Positions 18,652 through 28,091 of a stretch of 64,000 bases of DNA are shown piece after piece. The stretch is from JAWKWH01 sp041397625 (lineage in GTDB: Bacteria > Pseudomonadota > Alphaproteobacteria > Rhizobiales > Rhizobiaceae). The DNA lies in assembly GCA_041397625.1 (NCBI GenBank), contig JAWKWH010000001.1, forward strand, positions 496,001 to 560,000, written 5' to 3'. A program made the translations under genes and the position numbers. Below the pieces are notes generated by a model that saw only the letters and a list, made by a program, of their open reading frames with translations, was not told the DNA's origin and searched no databases. Every line of letters begins with the position of its first letter. Positions within the stretch are counted from its first letter, which is position 1.

Positions 18652-19074
18652 TCACTTCTCTTTTTTCTTGTACATGGCCAGCATGCGCTGGGTAACCAGG
18701 AAGCCGCCGAAAATGTTGACGCTGGCGAGCACCAGCGCGACGAAGCCGAAACCCGTGGCAAGCCCCGAAGCGGAGATGCCGACCGCCAGAAGCGCGCCGA
18801 CGACGATGACCGACGAGATCGCGTTGGTGACGCTCATCAGCGGCGTGTGCAGCGCCGGGGTCACCGACCAGACCACGTAGTAGCCGACGAAGATTGCCAG
18901 CACGAAGATGGCGAAGCGGAAGATGAACGGATCGATGGCGCCGCCGCTTGCCGCATGCGCCGCGGCGCCGGCTGCGTCGGCCGCGCCGTCGCTGTTCTCG
19001 ATGGCGGTGCGCACCGCGCCGACTGCCTTTTCCAGTTGCTCGAGGGCCTGCTCTACTGCGCTATCGGCCATCAC
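18652..19074 (-). CDS. pntAB: NAD(P) transhydrogenase, alpha-2 subunit (membrane part)
   Basis: This 140-residue protein has an Ala-rich amphipathic N-terminus and then three to four membrane segments, including FRFAIFVLAIFVGYYVVWSV and the conserved HTPLMSVTNAISS. The alpha subunit is split in two in this organism, as in Rhodospirillum and rhizobia. Its start overlaps the pntAa stop by four bases. Confidence 0.94.
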   Translation of the reverse strand: MMADSAVEQALEQLEKAVGAVRTAIENSDGAADAAGAAAHAASGGAIDPFIFRFAIFVLAIFVGYYVVWSVTPALHTPLMSVTNAISSVIVVGALLAVGISASGLATGFGFVALVLASVNIFGGFLVTQRMLAMYKKKEK

Positions 19075-20306
19075 GCGTCTCCTTTGGATTTCTTCGCCGC
19101 CGGCTTGGGCGTAGTGGTTTTGCGTGTGGCCGGCTTGCGCGCCGCAGCCGGTTTCGCACCGGCCTTGGCGTCCTTGAACGCCGGATGCACGATCTCGCCG
19201 CCATGGGTCAAAAGCGTCGCCTTGACCAGCTCTTCCTCGGGATCGATCGAGACCGTACCGGCCTCTTTGTCGACCATGGTCTCCAGGAACGCATAGAGGT
19301 TTTTGGCATAGAGCAGGGAGGCGGAGGCGGCGATGCGGCCGGGCACGTTCAGGTGACCGACGATCTTCACGTCGCCGACGGTGGCGACCTTGCCAGCGAC
19401 CGCGCCCTCGACATTGCCGCCGCGTTCGACGGCGAGGTCGACGATCACCGAACCCGGTTTCATTGATTTGACCATGGCGGCCGAAACCAGCTTCGGTGCC
19501 GGCCGGCCGGGGATCAGTGCCGTGGTGATGACGATGTCCTGCTTGGAGATGTGGTCTGCGACGAGCGCGGCCTGCTTGGCCTGGTATTCCTTGCTCATCT
19601 CCTTGGCGTAGCCGCCGGCAGTCTCCGCCGCCTTGAACTCCTCGTCCTCCACGGCGATGAACTTGCCGCCGAGCGAGGCGACCTGTTCCTTGGCCGCCGG
19701 CCGCACGTCGGTGGCGGTGACGACGGCGCCGAGCCGGCGCGCCGTGGCGATCGCCTGCAGGCCGGCAACGCCGGCGCCCATCACGAACACCTTGGCCGCC
19801 GGCACCGTGCCGGCCGCGGTCATCATCATCGGCAGCGCCCGGTCATACTCGGCCGCCGCGTCGATGACCGCCTGGTAACCGGCGAGGTTTGCCTGCGATG
19901 ACAGCACGTCCATCACCTGCGCCCGCGTGATGCGCGGCATGAATTCCATCGCAAAGGCCGAGATGCCGGCCTTGGCCATCGCCGCGACGTCGCCCTCGTT
20001 GCCGTAGGGGTCCATCGCCGCGATGACGGCAGCGCCTTTCCTGTAGTGCTTGAGTTCCGCGGCGGTTGGCCGCCGCACCTTCAACACCACGTCGGCCTTC
20101 GCCGCATCGGCGGCCTTGCCGATCTTGGCGCCGGCGGCCGAAAACTCCGCGTCGGGAATGCGCGAACCGGAGCCCGCGCCTGCCTCGACGATTACGTCGA
20201 GTCCAAGTCCCTTGAGCCGTTTGACCGTCTCCGGCGAAGCGCCAACACGCGGTTCGCTTGCGTCGGATTCACGGCTTACGAAAACGGTCTGTGCCACGCC
20301 CGGCAT
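19071..20306 (-). CDS. pntAA: NAD(P) transhydrogenase, alpha-1 subunit (NAD-binding)
   Basis: This 411-residue soluble domain-I protein resembles alanine dehydrogenase, with the N-terminal RESDASEPRVGASPETVK and the nucleotide-binding VMGAGVAGLQAIATARRLGA. The C-terminal tail is rich in Lys/Ala/Pro and is presumably a flexible linker. It takes hydride from NADH. It is the first pnt gene, and the cox subunit IV gene lies about 70 bases upstream on the same strand. Confidence 0.95.
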   Translation of the reverse strand: MPGVAQTVFVSRESDASEPRVGASPETVKRLKGLGLDVIVEAGAGSGSRIPDAEFSAAGAKIGKAADAAKADVVLKVRRPTAAELKHYRKGAAVIAAMDPYGNEGDVAAMAKAGISAFAMEFMPRITRAQVMDVLSSQANLAGYQAVIDAAAEYDRALPMMMTAAGTVPAAKVFVMGAGVAGLQAIATARRLGAVVTATDVRPAAKEQVASLGGKFIAVEDEEFKAAETAGGYAKEMSKEYQAKQAALVADHISKQDIVITTALIPGRPAPKLVSAAMVKSMKPGSVIVDLAVERGGNVEGAVAGKVATVGDVKIVGHLNVPGRIAASASLLYAKNLYAFLETMVDKEAGTVSIDPEEELVKATLLTHGGEIVHPAFKDAKAGAKPAAARKPATRKTTTPKPAAKKSKGDA

Positions 20307-20376
20307 CCTTTCGGTTCAAATGCAACGAAGGCTTTAATCCACATGGCCGCCCCGCGGTCGCGGTGCGGACCGGCGA

Positions 20377-20604
20377 CTATCGCAGGATGAAGGCGCCAAC
20401 CGCGCAAATCAGCACGAACAGGATCAGGGCCGAGAAGAAGCCGGCGCTGGTGAAGAAGCCGAACGCCATGGCGGCCAGAAGGGCAGCACAGCCGAGCGAG
20501 CCGTATTTGGCCAGGTTGAGGAACAGCGCATAGGTATTGTCGTGCTCGGCGTAGTCCATTTCGGCGCCCAGTTCGACCGGACCGGAGGGTGTGTTGTCTG
20601 CCAT
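20377..20604 (-). CDS. aa3-type cytochrome c oxidase subunit IV
   Basis: This 75-residue protein has a short soluble N-terminus containing MDYAEHDNTYALF, followed by two hydrophobic helices. It matches the small bacterial aa3 oxidase subunit IV family (PF07835). The subunit accompanies cytochrome oxidase but is usually encoded away from the main cox genes. Its position just before pnt on the same strand suggests co-transcription of two respiratory-membrane functions. Confidence 0.8.
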   Translation of the reverse strand: MADNTPSGPVELGAEMDYAEHDNTYALFLNLAKYGSLGCAALLAAMAFGFFTSAGFFSALILFVLICAVGAFILR

Positions 20605-20695
20605 GTTGCGTCGCTCCCGAATTGCTCAACCGCGACATAGCGAATCTGCCACACGAGAGCAATGGTGAGATTGTCGCGTAAGCCGGCCGACGGTC

Positions 20696-21529
20696 TTACG
20701 CCAGCCAGCGTTTGCGGCGCTTATAGTGCTTGACGTTCTTGAAGCTCTTGCGGCCTTCGCCGCCGACGCCGAGATAGAACTCCTTCACGTCCTCGTTTTC
20801 GCGCAACGCCTTGGCCTCGCCATCGAGCACCACGCGGCCGGATTCCAGGATGTAGCCGTAATCGGCATAGCGCAGCGCGATATTGGTGTTCTGCTCGGCA
20901 AGCAGGAACGACACGCCTTCCTCGGTGTTGAGCTTCTTGACGATCTCGAAGATTTCCTCGACCAGCTGCGGCGCCAGCCCCATCGATGGTTCGTCGAGCA
21001 GGATCATCGTCGGCCGGCTCATCAGCGCCCGTCCGATGGCGCACATCTGCTGTTCGCCGCCGGAGGTGTAGCCCGCTTGACTTGCCCGCCTCTCGCGCAG
21101 GCGTGGGAAGTAATCATAGACCATCTCCAGGTCCTGCTTGACCTTGGCACCGCCGTCACGTCGCGTGAACGCGCCGGTCAGAAGGTTTTCCTCGATGGTC
21201 AGGTGGCCGAAACAGTGGCGTCCCTCCATCACCTGGATGCAGCCGCGCTGCACCAGTTCGTTCGGCGACAGCGCCTCGACACGGTCGCCGTCGAAAACGA
21301 TGTTGCCCTTCGTCACCTCGCCGCGCTCGGCGCGCAGCAGGTTGGAGATCGCCTTCAGTGTCGTCGTCTTGCCGGCGCCATTGGCACCGAGGATCGCCAC
21401 AATGCCGCCCTTCGGCACCGTCAGCGACACACCCTTCAATACCAGGATCACGTGATTGTAGATCACCTCGATATTGTTGACCTGGAGCAGGTTGCGGGCG
21501 GGCTCGGCGGCGACGGCGGCTTCGGCCAT
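20696..21529 (-). CDS. livF: Branched-chain-type ABC transporter ATP-binding protein (LivF)
   Basis: This 277-residue ATPase has Walker A GANGAGKTT near 49-57, signature YTSGGEQQ (Thr instead of the usual Leu before SGG) and Walker B MILLDEPS. The basic C-terminal tail (HYKRRKRW) is longer than in typical LivF. It is the last gene of the ligase-livGHMKF operon. A GC-rich hairpin separates it from the binding-protein gene. Confidence 0.92.
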   Translation of the reverse strand: MAEAAVAAEPARNLLQVNNIEVIYNHVILVLKGVSLTVPKGGIVAILGANGAGKTTTLKAISNLLRAERGEVTKGNIVFDGDRVEALSPNELVQRGCIQVMEGRHCFGHLTIEENLLTGAFTRRDGGAKVKQDLEMVYDYFPRLRERRASQAGYTSGGEQQMCAIGRALMSRPTMILLDEPSMGLAPQLVEEIFEIVKKLNTEEGVSFLLAEQNTNIALRYADYGYILESGRVVLDGEAKALRENEDVKEFYLGVGGEGRKSFKNVKHYKRRKRWLA

Positions 21530-21551
21530 GATGTTTCTCCGGGAAGGGAAA

Positions 21552-21580
21552 CCGGCCCCGGCGGTGATCGCCGGAGCCGG
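21552..21580 (-). terminator. GC-rich hairpin between the binding-protein gene and livF
   Basis: Twelve-base arms (21552-21563 and 21569-21580) pair with only one G-U wobble on the minus-strand RNA, around a 5-base loop. No U run follows. It is therefore better read as an attenuating or RNA-stabilising stem after the abundant binding-protein message than as a full terminator. Confidence 0.5.
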
Positions 21581-21590
21581 AAAGGTCAGA

Positions 21591-22886
21591 TCACTCGCAA
21601 CTGCGCGGCGTGATGTTGTTTTCCTTGGCGAAAGCCTCGGAATCCTCCACGATCAGCGGATCGATGACCTCGCGGTCGGAAGCAATCCAGTCGGTGATCA
21701 GGTTCCATTTCTTGGCGCTGGCGTCCCACTGCTGCACCTTGCCAAGACCGGAACCGCCATGGTTGGCGCAGGTTGCCTTGAATGCGGCGGCAAAGTCCGG
21801 CAGGCCGATTTCCGCCAGCCGCTCCTGCGTAATGTCCAGCGCTTCCAGACCGTCGCGCATCATTTCCGGCGTGATGTCGGTGGTGTTATGGATTTCCATC
21901 GCCTTGCGCGCTGCTTCGACGGCCAGCACCGCGGCATACATGCCACGGCTGTAGAGCACCTCGCCGGCATGCGTTCCGTCGCCCGCTGCCTTGCCGGCGT
22001 CGAGCACGTATTTCTTCATGTCGGCATAAAGCGGATAGTCGGTGCCCGTGCCGTGCAGCGCAAGCGACTTGTATCCGTTGGCGCCATCGCCTGCGGGCAC
22101 GACGTCGTTTTCGGAGCCTGACCACCATACGCCGATGAAGTGGTCCATCGGGAAGCGGATGTTCGCCGCTTCCTGGATCGCCACCTGGTTCATGACGCCC
22201 CAGCCCCACATCAGCACATAGTCGGGCCGGTCGCGGCGGATCTGCAGCCATGTCGCCTTCTGTTCCTGTCCCGGATGGTCGACAGGATAGAGACTGAGCT
22301 CAAACCCGTGCTTTTTCGCCAGTTCTTCCAGCGTCCGGATCGGCTCCTTGCCGTAGGCCGAGTTGTGATAGACCAGCGCGATCTTCTTGCCGCTGATATT
22401 GCCACCCTCCTGATCCATGATGTGGTTGACGGCAATCGACGCGCCATCCCAGTAGGAGGCCGGAAAGTTGAAGATCCACTCGAACACTTTTCCGTTCCTG
22501 GCCGAGGTGCGACCGTAGCCGGACGAAAGCACGGGAATGTGGTCAGCCGTCGCCTTGGGGATCAACTGATAAGTGATGCCGGTCGACAGCGGCTGATAGA
22601 GAAGGGCTCCCTGTCCTTTGGTCGATTCGTAGCACTCGACGCCCTTCTCAGTATTGTAGCCCGTTTCGCATTCGACGACCTGGATTTTCTGGCCTTCGAT
22701 ACCGCCGTCGCGTTCGTTGAGCAGGGTGAAATAGTCCGCGTAGCCGTCGGCGAACGGAATGCCGTTCGGGCCATAGGGACCGGTGCGATAGCTGAGCGAC
22801 GGGAATACGAGGTCGGCGAATGCGGGTCCCGATCCCATCATGATGGCGAGCGCCGTGGCGGCGATCAGTCTCTTCGTCTTCATCAA
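21591..22886 (-). CDS. Liv-type ABC transporter substrate-binding protein
   Basis: This 431-residue protein has a signal peptide (ATALAIMMGSGPAFA) and a periplasmic binding protein type-1 fold (peripla_BP_6). Conserved LivK-like blocks include GPYGPNGIPFADGY and ISGKKIALVYHNSAYGKEP. It is longer than amino-acid LivK proteins, as is usual for relatives that bind aromatic or acyl compounds. An acyl-CoA ligase in the same operon fits an aromatic or fatty acid substrate. The ligand cannot be read from sequence alone. Confidence 0.88.
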   Translation of the reverse strand: MMKTKRLIAATALAIMMGSGPAFADLVFPSLSYRTGPYGPNGIPFADGYADYFTLLNERDGGIEGQKIQVVECETGYNTEKGVECYESTKGQGALLYQPLSTGITYQLIPKATADHIPVLSSGYGRTSARNGKVFEWIFNFPASYWDGASIAVNHIMDQEGGNISGKKIALVYHNSAYGKEPIRTLEELAKKHGFELSLYPVDHPGQEQKATWLQIRRDRPDYVLMWGWGVMNQVAIQEAANIRFPMDHFIGVWWSGSENDVVPAGDGANGYKSLALHGTGTDYPLYADMKKYVLDAGKAAGDGTHAGEVLYSRGMYAAVLAVEAARKAMEIHNTTDITPEMMRDGLEALDITQERLAEIGLPDFAAAFKATCANHGGSGLGKVQQWDASAKKWNLITDWIASDREVIDPLIVEDSEAFAKENNITPRSCE

Positions 22887-22958
22887 ATTACCTCCCTTTG
22901 ATGATGGTCGATCTTCCGGATGGAAGCCCGGCGATGCCGGTTGAAGTCACTCTAGCCG

Positions 22959-24035
22959 TTAATAGGGGAACGGCCAAAGCCGAAGCTTTTCTTTCGTTAA
23001 CCGCCAGATCTGCGCCAGTCCGTGCGGCTCGAAGATCAGGAAGAACATGATCAGCCCGCCGACGATCATGATCTGGAAATGTGCTGCCAGGTCGGTCGGC
23101 CAGCCGAGATAGTCGACCATCGTGACCTTCAGCAGCACCGGAAACAGCACGATGAACGCCGCGCCCAGGAACGAGCCCAGGATCGACCCGAGCCCGCCGA
23201 TGATCACCATGAACAGCGCGCTGAACGACTTGTCGATGCCGAAGGCCTCGGTCACTTCCGCCGCGCCCAGATAGATGGCGAAAAACATCGCGCCGGCGAT
23301 GCCGATATAGAAGGACGATACGGCGAAGGCGGACAGTTTTGCGGCAAAGGGCGATACGCCCATGATCTCGGCGGCGATATCCATGTCGCGCATCGCCATC
23401 CAGGAGCGGCCGATGCGGCCGCGCGTCAGGTTGCGCGCCACCCAGGCAAACACGAATACGACAGTCAGGCAGGCCAGATAGGATGCCCAGGGCGCCGCGT
23501 TCGGACCGGTCACGGCGATGCCGAAGATCGTCCTTTCCGGCGCGGTGATCTGGCCGGACGCCGAATAGTTGTAGAACCACGCGAACTTGTTGAAGAACCA
23601 GACAAGGAAGAATTGTGCCGCAAGCGTCGCTACGGCCAGGTAGAACCCCTTGATCCTGAGCGAAGGCAGGCCGAACAGCACGCCGACGCCGGCGGTGACC
23701 GCGCCGGACAACACGATGACGATCAGGATGTTGAGTTCCGGAAATGCCGTCATCAGCTTGTAGCAGGCAAACGCCCCCACAGCCATGAAACCGCCGGTGC
23801 CGAGCGACACCTGTCCGCAATAGCCGGTCAGGATGTTCAGGCCCAGCGCCACCATCGACCACACGAGCAGCGGCAGCAGCACCGACTTGGTCCAGTAGTC
23901 GTTGATGAAGAACGGCACGACGGCGAAAGCCACGACCATCGCCGCCCAGAACAGGTAGCGCTCCGACTTGATCGGAAAGGTCTGCTGGTCTTCCAGGTAG
24001 GACGTCTTGAAGTCGCCGGTCTCGCGATAGAGCAT
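22959..24035 (-). CDS. livM: Liv-type ABC transporter permease (LivM)
   Basis: This 358-residue inner-membrane permease has about ten hydrophobic segments and the LivM EAA-like loop (GRSWMAMRDMDIAAEIMGV). It forms the translocation channel with LivH. It starts six bases after livH ends. Confidence 0.92.
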   Translation of the reverse strand: MLYRETGDFKTSYLEDQQTFPIKSERYLFWAAMVVAFAVVPFFINDYWTKSVLLPLLVWSMVALGLNILTGYCGQVSLGTGGFMAVGAFACYKLMTAFPELNILIVIVLSGAVTAGVGVLFGLPSLRIKGFYLAVATLAAQFFLVWFFNKFAWFYNYSASGQITAPERTIFGIAVTGPNAAPWASYLACLTVVFVFAWVARNLTRGRIGRSWMAMRDMDIAAEIMGVSPFAAKLSAFAVSSFYIGIAGAMFFAIYLGAAEVTEAFGIDKSFSALFMVIIGGLGSILGSFLGAAFIVLFPVLLKVTMVDYLGWPTDLAAHFQIMIVGGLIMFFLIFEPHGLAQIWRLTKEKLRLWPFPY

Positions 24036-24041
24036 GGTCCG

Positions 24042-25043
24042 TCAAACCCTTTCGATGATCTTTTCGCCGAACAGGCCCTGCGGACGGAACAGCAGGAAGG
24101 CGAGCGCCACCACGTAGGCGAACCAGTTCTCAATCGCGCCGCCGACGATCGGCCCGATATAGAGCTCGGCCAGCTTCTCGCCGACGCCGATGATCAGCCC
24201 GCCGACGATCGCCCCCGGGATCGACGTGAACCCGCCGAGGATCAGCACCGGCAGCGCCTTGAGCGCAATCAGCGACAGCGAGAACTGCACGCCCGATTTC
24301 GCCCCCCACATGATGCCCGCCACCAACGCGACAAAGCCGGCGATCGACCACACAACCACCCAGATCGTTCTCAGCGAAATGCCCACCGACAGCGCCGCCT
24401 GGTGGTCGTCGGCTACCGCGCGCAACGCCCGACCCGTACTGGTATATTGCGAGAACAGGGTGAGCCCGACCACGAGCACCACGGCGACGATCGCCGCCAC
24501 GACGTCGAGCTTGTCGATATACATGCCGAAATAGTCGGACCCTTCGGCCGCCCACTCGCGCGTCAGGTCCTCCCACCAGAACGAGCCGCCCGACGGAATG
24601 CCGATATCGAGCGTCTTGACGTCGGAGCCCCACATCAGGTCGCCGAAGCCTTCCAGGAAATAGGCAAGCCCGATCGTCGCCATGAACAGGATGATCGGTT
24701 CCTGGTTGACCAGGTGTTTGAGCACCAGCGCCTCGAACAGATAGGCGAACGCGATCATGATGGCGAGCGTGCCGAGCACGGCGAGGATTGACGGCAGTTC
24801 CCAGCCGAAATGGTTGACCTCCGTGCCGAAGATCGCATTGATCAGATGCGCAAACGGCACCTGGCCCGTCTGCAGGCCCACCAGCGTCAGCGCCGCGAAC
24901 AGCGCCATCACCCCCTGGGCGAAATTGAAGATGCCCGATGCCTTGAAGATCAGCACGAAGCCGAGCGCCACCAGCGAATACATCACGCCGGCCATCAGGC
25001 CGTTCAGCACTGTCTCGATGAAATAAAGAAGGGCCGGGCTCAT
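24042..25043 (-). CDS. livH: Liv-type ABC transporter permease (LivH)
   Basis: This 333-residue permease has about eight membrane segments. The family's GRALRAVADDHQAALSVGI coupling loop and FNFAQGVMALFAAL are visible. It is 12 bases downstream of livG in the same operon. Confidence 0.92.
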   Translation of the reverse strand: MSPALLYFIETVLNGLMAGVMYSLVALGFVLIFKASGIFNFAQGVMALFAALTLVGLQTGQVPFAHLINAIFGTEVNHFGWELPSILAVLGTLAIMIAFAYLFEALVLKHLVNQEPIILFMATIGLAYFLEGFGDLMWGSDVKTLDIGIPSGGSFWWEDLTREWAAEGSDYFGMYIDKLDVVAAIVAVVLVVGLTLFSQYTSTGRALRAVADDHQAALSVGISLRTIWVVVWSIAGFVALVAGIMWGAKSGVQFSLSLIALKALPVLILGGFTSIPGAIVGGLIIGVGEKLAELYIGPIVGGAIENWFAYVVALAFLLFRPQGLFGEKIIERV

Positions 25044-25055
25044 TGCTGAAGCGTC

Positions 25056-25910
25056 CTAATCGTGCGGGACGCCGAGATAGGCGTCGATGACATCCTGGTT
25101 CTTCGACACGTCCTCCGGCGTGCCGTCGCCGATCTTGCGGCCGTAGTCGAGAACGACGACCCGGTCGGAGATATCCATCACCACGCCCATGTCGTGTTCG
25201 ATCAGCGCGATCGTCGTGCCGAACTGGCTGTTGACGTCGAGGATGAAGCGGCTCATGTCCTCCTTCTCCTCGAGGTTCATTCCCGCCATCGGCTCATCGA
25301 GCAGCAGCAGCGCCGGCTCGGCCGCCAGCGCCCGGCCCAGTTCGACGCGCTTCTGCAACCCGTAGGGCAGGCGGCCGACCGGCGTCTTGCGGATGTGCTG
25401 GATCTCGAGGAAATCGATGATGTGCTCGACGGCGCGGCGGTGTTCAAGATCCTCCTTCACCGCCGGTCCGTGCCACAACGCCTGCCAGAACAGGTTCTTC
25501 TTCTGCAGCGTGATGCGGCCGGTCATGATGTTGTCGAGCGTCGACATGCCGTGAAACAGTGCGATGTTCTGGAAGGTTCGCGAAATGCCCTGGCGCGCCG
25601 CCGCCGTCGACCGCATCGCCTTGCGTGGTTCGCCGCGATAGGTGATCGTGCCTTCCTGCGGGTGGTAGAAGCCGTTGATCACGTTGAGCATCGACGTCTT
25701 GCCGGCGCCGTTCGGGCCGATGATGGCGCGAATCTCGCCCTTCAATATGTTGAAGCTGATGTTCTGGATCGCCTTGACGCCGCCGAACGACAGCGAAACG
25801 TTGGCGACGTCCAGCAGCACGTCGCCGACCGGGATGTCGTCGCGGTGCGCCGACAGGGTGAATTCCGGTTCCGGAACGGCCAGCAACCGCGGATCGATCG
25901 GTGCGTTCAT
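25056..25910 (-). CDS. livG: Liv-type ABC transporter ATP-binding protein (LivG)
   Basis: This 284-residue ATPase has Walker A GPNGAGKTS near 68-76, the Q-loop region RTFQNIALF, an unusual signature segment (GRLPYGLQKRVELGRAL) in place of LSGGQ, and Walker B LLLLDEPM. It overlaps the ligase gene by four bases, so the ligase and transporter are coupled. Confidence 0.92.
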   Translation of the reverse strand: MNAPIDPRLLAVPEPEFTLSAHRDDIPVGDVLLDVANVSLSFGGVKAIQNISFNILKGEIRAIIGPNGAGKTSMLNVINGFYHPQEGTITYRGEPRKAMRSTAAARQGISRTFQNIALFHGMSTLDNIMTGRITLQKKNLFWQALWHGPAVKEDLEHRRAVEHIIDFLEIQHIRKTPVGRLPYGLQKRVELGRALAAEPALLLLDEPMAGMNLEEKEDMSRFILDVNSQFGTTIALIEHDMGVVMDISDRVVVLDYGRKIGDGTPEDVSKNQDVIDAYLGVPHD

Positions 25911-27892
25911 TCCGCTGCTTCCTTCACCGTTTCCTCGCGAGGTAGTTCGTGGAACCCGGCATCGCGTATCTTCACCGTCGCCCGGATCGAGCCCTTGCGG
26001 CCGTCCTCGAACATCACCTCGGTCTCGGTGTATTTCTCCGTCGAGCCGTCATAGAGCGCCTCGATCAAGTCGCCGTAGCGTTCGGCGAGGAACTTGCGGC
26101 GTACCTTCTGGGTCCGTGTCAGTTCGCCGTCATCGGCATCGAGTTCCTTGTGCAGCACCAGGAAGCGCTTGATCTGGCCGCCGGCCATCATCGGCTCGGC
26201 GGCAAGCCTGCGGTTGGTCTCGTCCACATGGCCGGCAATGATGTCGTAGACCTGCGGATGACCGGCCAGCTCCTGGTAGGAACCATAGGCGATATTGTTG
26301 CGTTCGGCCCAGTTGCCGACCGCCTGCAGGTCGATGTTGATGAACGCGCCGACAAAGTCGCGTCCGTCGCCGAAGGTGACCGCTTCCTTGATGTTGGGGA
26401 AGAACTTCAGCGTGTTTTCGATGTATTTGGGTGCAAACAGCGCACCCGAATTGAGCTTGCCGACATCCTTGGCCCGGTCGATGATCTTGAGCTGGCCGTC
26501 CTTGTCGAAAAATCCGGCGTCGCCGGTCTTCACGAAACCGTCGTCCGACAGGGTTTCCGCGGTCTTGTCGTCGTCCTTGTAATAGCCGGAGAACATGCCC
26601 GGCGACTTGAACTGGACCTCGCCGTCGTCGGAGATGCGGATTTCGACATTCGGTGCCGCCGGGCCGACCGTGTCGGCCCTGACGTCCTTGTCATTCTGTG
26701 CCGTGACGTAGAGAAACGCCTCGGTCTGCCCGTAAAGCTGCTTCAGGTTGATGCCCAGCGATCGGAAGAAGGAGAACAGGTCGGGGCCGATCGCCTCGCC
26801 GGCCGTATAGGCGACGCGGATGTTGGAAAAGCCGAGCGCGTTCTTGAGCGGTCCGTAGACGAGGATCTCGCCGAGCCAATAGGCAAATCGCCCGGAAAAC
26901 GGGACCGGCCGGCCTTCCAGGATGGCCTCGCCATACTTTTCGGCCACGCCGCGGAAATAGTTGAAAAGGCGCCTCTTCAGCGGGCTTGCGTCTTCCATGC
27001 GGATCGTCACGCTTGTCAGTAGGCCTTCGAAAACGCGCGGCGGGGCGAAATAGAAGCTGGGGCCGATTTCCCGCAGATCGTGGGATACCGTTTCCGCGCT
27101 CTCGGGGCATGACATGCAGAAACCGGCGACATAGCCCTGCGCGAAGTTCAGGTAGTGGTCGCCGACCCATGCGAGCGGCAGATAGGCCAGCACCTCGTCA
27201 TGCTCGTTCAGCCGGTCGAACGTCGCCGTGTCGACCGCGGCGTTGACCGCCGCCGATGCACGGATCATCACGCCCTTCGACTGGCCGGTGGTGCCCGAGG
27301 TGTAGAGCATGACAGAGATGTCGTCGCCGCTGGCCTCGCGGATGCCGCGCTCCCAGGTGTCCCTCAGCGACGGGTCGCCGGCGACCAGCGCTCGGCCGAG
27401 CTCCTGTACCGCGGCAAACGAGTGCAGCGTCTGGTGTTCATAATCGCGCATGCCGCGCGGCTCGTCATAGATCACGCGTTCCAGACCTGGGATGCGGTCG
27501 CGGAAGGCCTCGATCTTGTCGACCTGTTCCTGGTCCTGGACCACCGCGACCCTGACGCCGGCATTGTCGAGCACGAAAGCCAGTTCCTCGCCGACGGCGT
27601 CGGCGTAGACGGGCACGGGGATGGCACGCAGCGACTGGGCGGCCGAGAAGGTCCAGTAGAGCCTGGGCCGGTTGGCGCCGACGATGGCGACCCGGTCACC
27701 CGGATCGAGCCCCATCGACTTCAGTCCGATGGCAAAGGCGCAAACCTCTTCAAGCTGTTCGGCCCAGGTCCAGCTTTGCCAGATTCCAAAATCCTTCTGG
27801 CGCATGGCCGGCCTGTTGGCGAACCGATCCGCGTTCAAGAGCAGGTATTTCGGAAACGTATCTGGTGCTGCGCCTTTAACGCCAGGCATCAC
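25907..27892 (-). CDS. AMP-forming acyl-CoA ligase (long-chain fatty acid/aromatic acid type)
   Basis: This 661-residue adenylate-forming enzyme has the P-loop motif VMLYTSGTTGQSKGVM, the A5-like motif QLYGQTEAF and the hinge region KTGDAGFFDKDGQLKIIDRAKD. It activates a carboxylic acid to acyl-AMP and then acyl-CoA. It is the first gene of an operon with a complete Liv-type importer. The arrangement suggests import of an acid followed by CoA trapping. Family similarity points to long-chain acyl-CoA synthetases of the ABC-linked group. The substrate is inferred only. Confidence 0.85.
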   Translation of the reverse strand: MMPGVKGAAPDTFPKYLLLNADRFANRPAMRQKDFGIWQSWTWAEQLEEVCAFAIGLKSMGLDPGDRVAIVGANRPRLYWTFSAAQSLRAIPVPVYADAVGEELAFVLDNAGVRVAVVQDQEQVDKIEAFRDRIPGLERVIYDEPRGMRDYEHQTLHSFAAVQELGRALVAGDPSLRDTWERGIREASGDDISVMLYTSGTTGQSKGVMIRASAAVNAAVDTATFDRLNEHDEVLAYLPLAWVGDHYLNFAQGYVAGFCMSCPESAETVSHDLREIGPSFYFAPPRVFEGLLTSVTIRMEDASPLKRRLFNYFRGVAEKYGEAILEGRPVPFSGRFAYWLGEILVYGPLKNALGFSNIRVAYTAGEAIGPDLFSFFRSLGINLKQLYGQTEAFLYVTAQNDKDVRADTVGPAAPNVEIRISDDGEVQFKSPGMFSGYYKDDDKTAETLSDDGFVKTGDAGFFDKDGQLKIIDRAKDVGKLNSGALFAPKYIENTLKFFPNIKEAVTFGDGRDFVGAFINIDLQAVGNWAERNNIAYGSYQELAGHPQVYDIIAGHVDETNRRLAAEPMMAGGQIKRFLVLHKELDADDGELTRTQKVRRKFLAERYGDLIEALYDGSTEKYTETEVMFEDGRKGSIRATVKIRDAGFHELPREETVKEAAE

Positions 27893-28091
27893 CCACGATC
27901 CTCCCGTTGTCCGTGTTGGTCACGGATCATGCGGTCATATTGCCGATCATCTATCGCAGTGCAAGTCCCCCTTTCGGACTAGGCGGCATCGCCTCGCCCC
28001 GTCGGAACCGAAATCCGTCCCGTGCAGTCCGCCTGCCTCCGGGCATGTCGAACTCCGCTGCCCGTGGGCGAGACCTGGAGGTCGGTAGGGT

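Noticed and set aside
20676..20701. GCGTAAG/CTTACGC hairpin at the livF stop as a terminator
   Set aside because: The seven-base stem has no U run on either strand, so there is not enough evidence.
23022..24791. Open frame of 589 codons opposite livM and livH
   Set aside because: It shows the same antisense pattern over membrane permeases, with no ribosome-binding site or family similarity.
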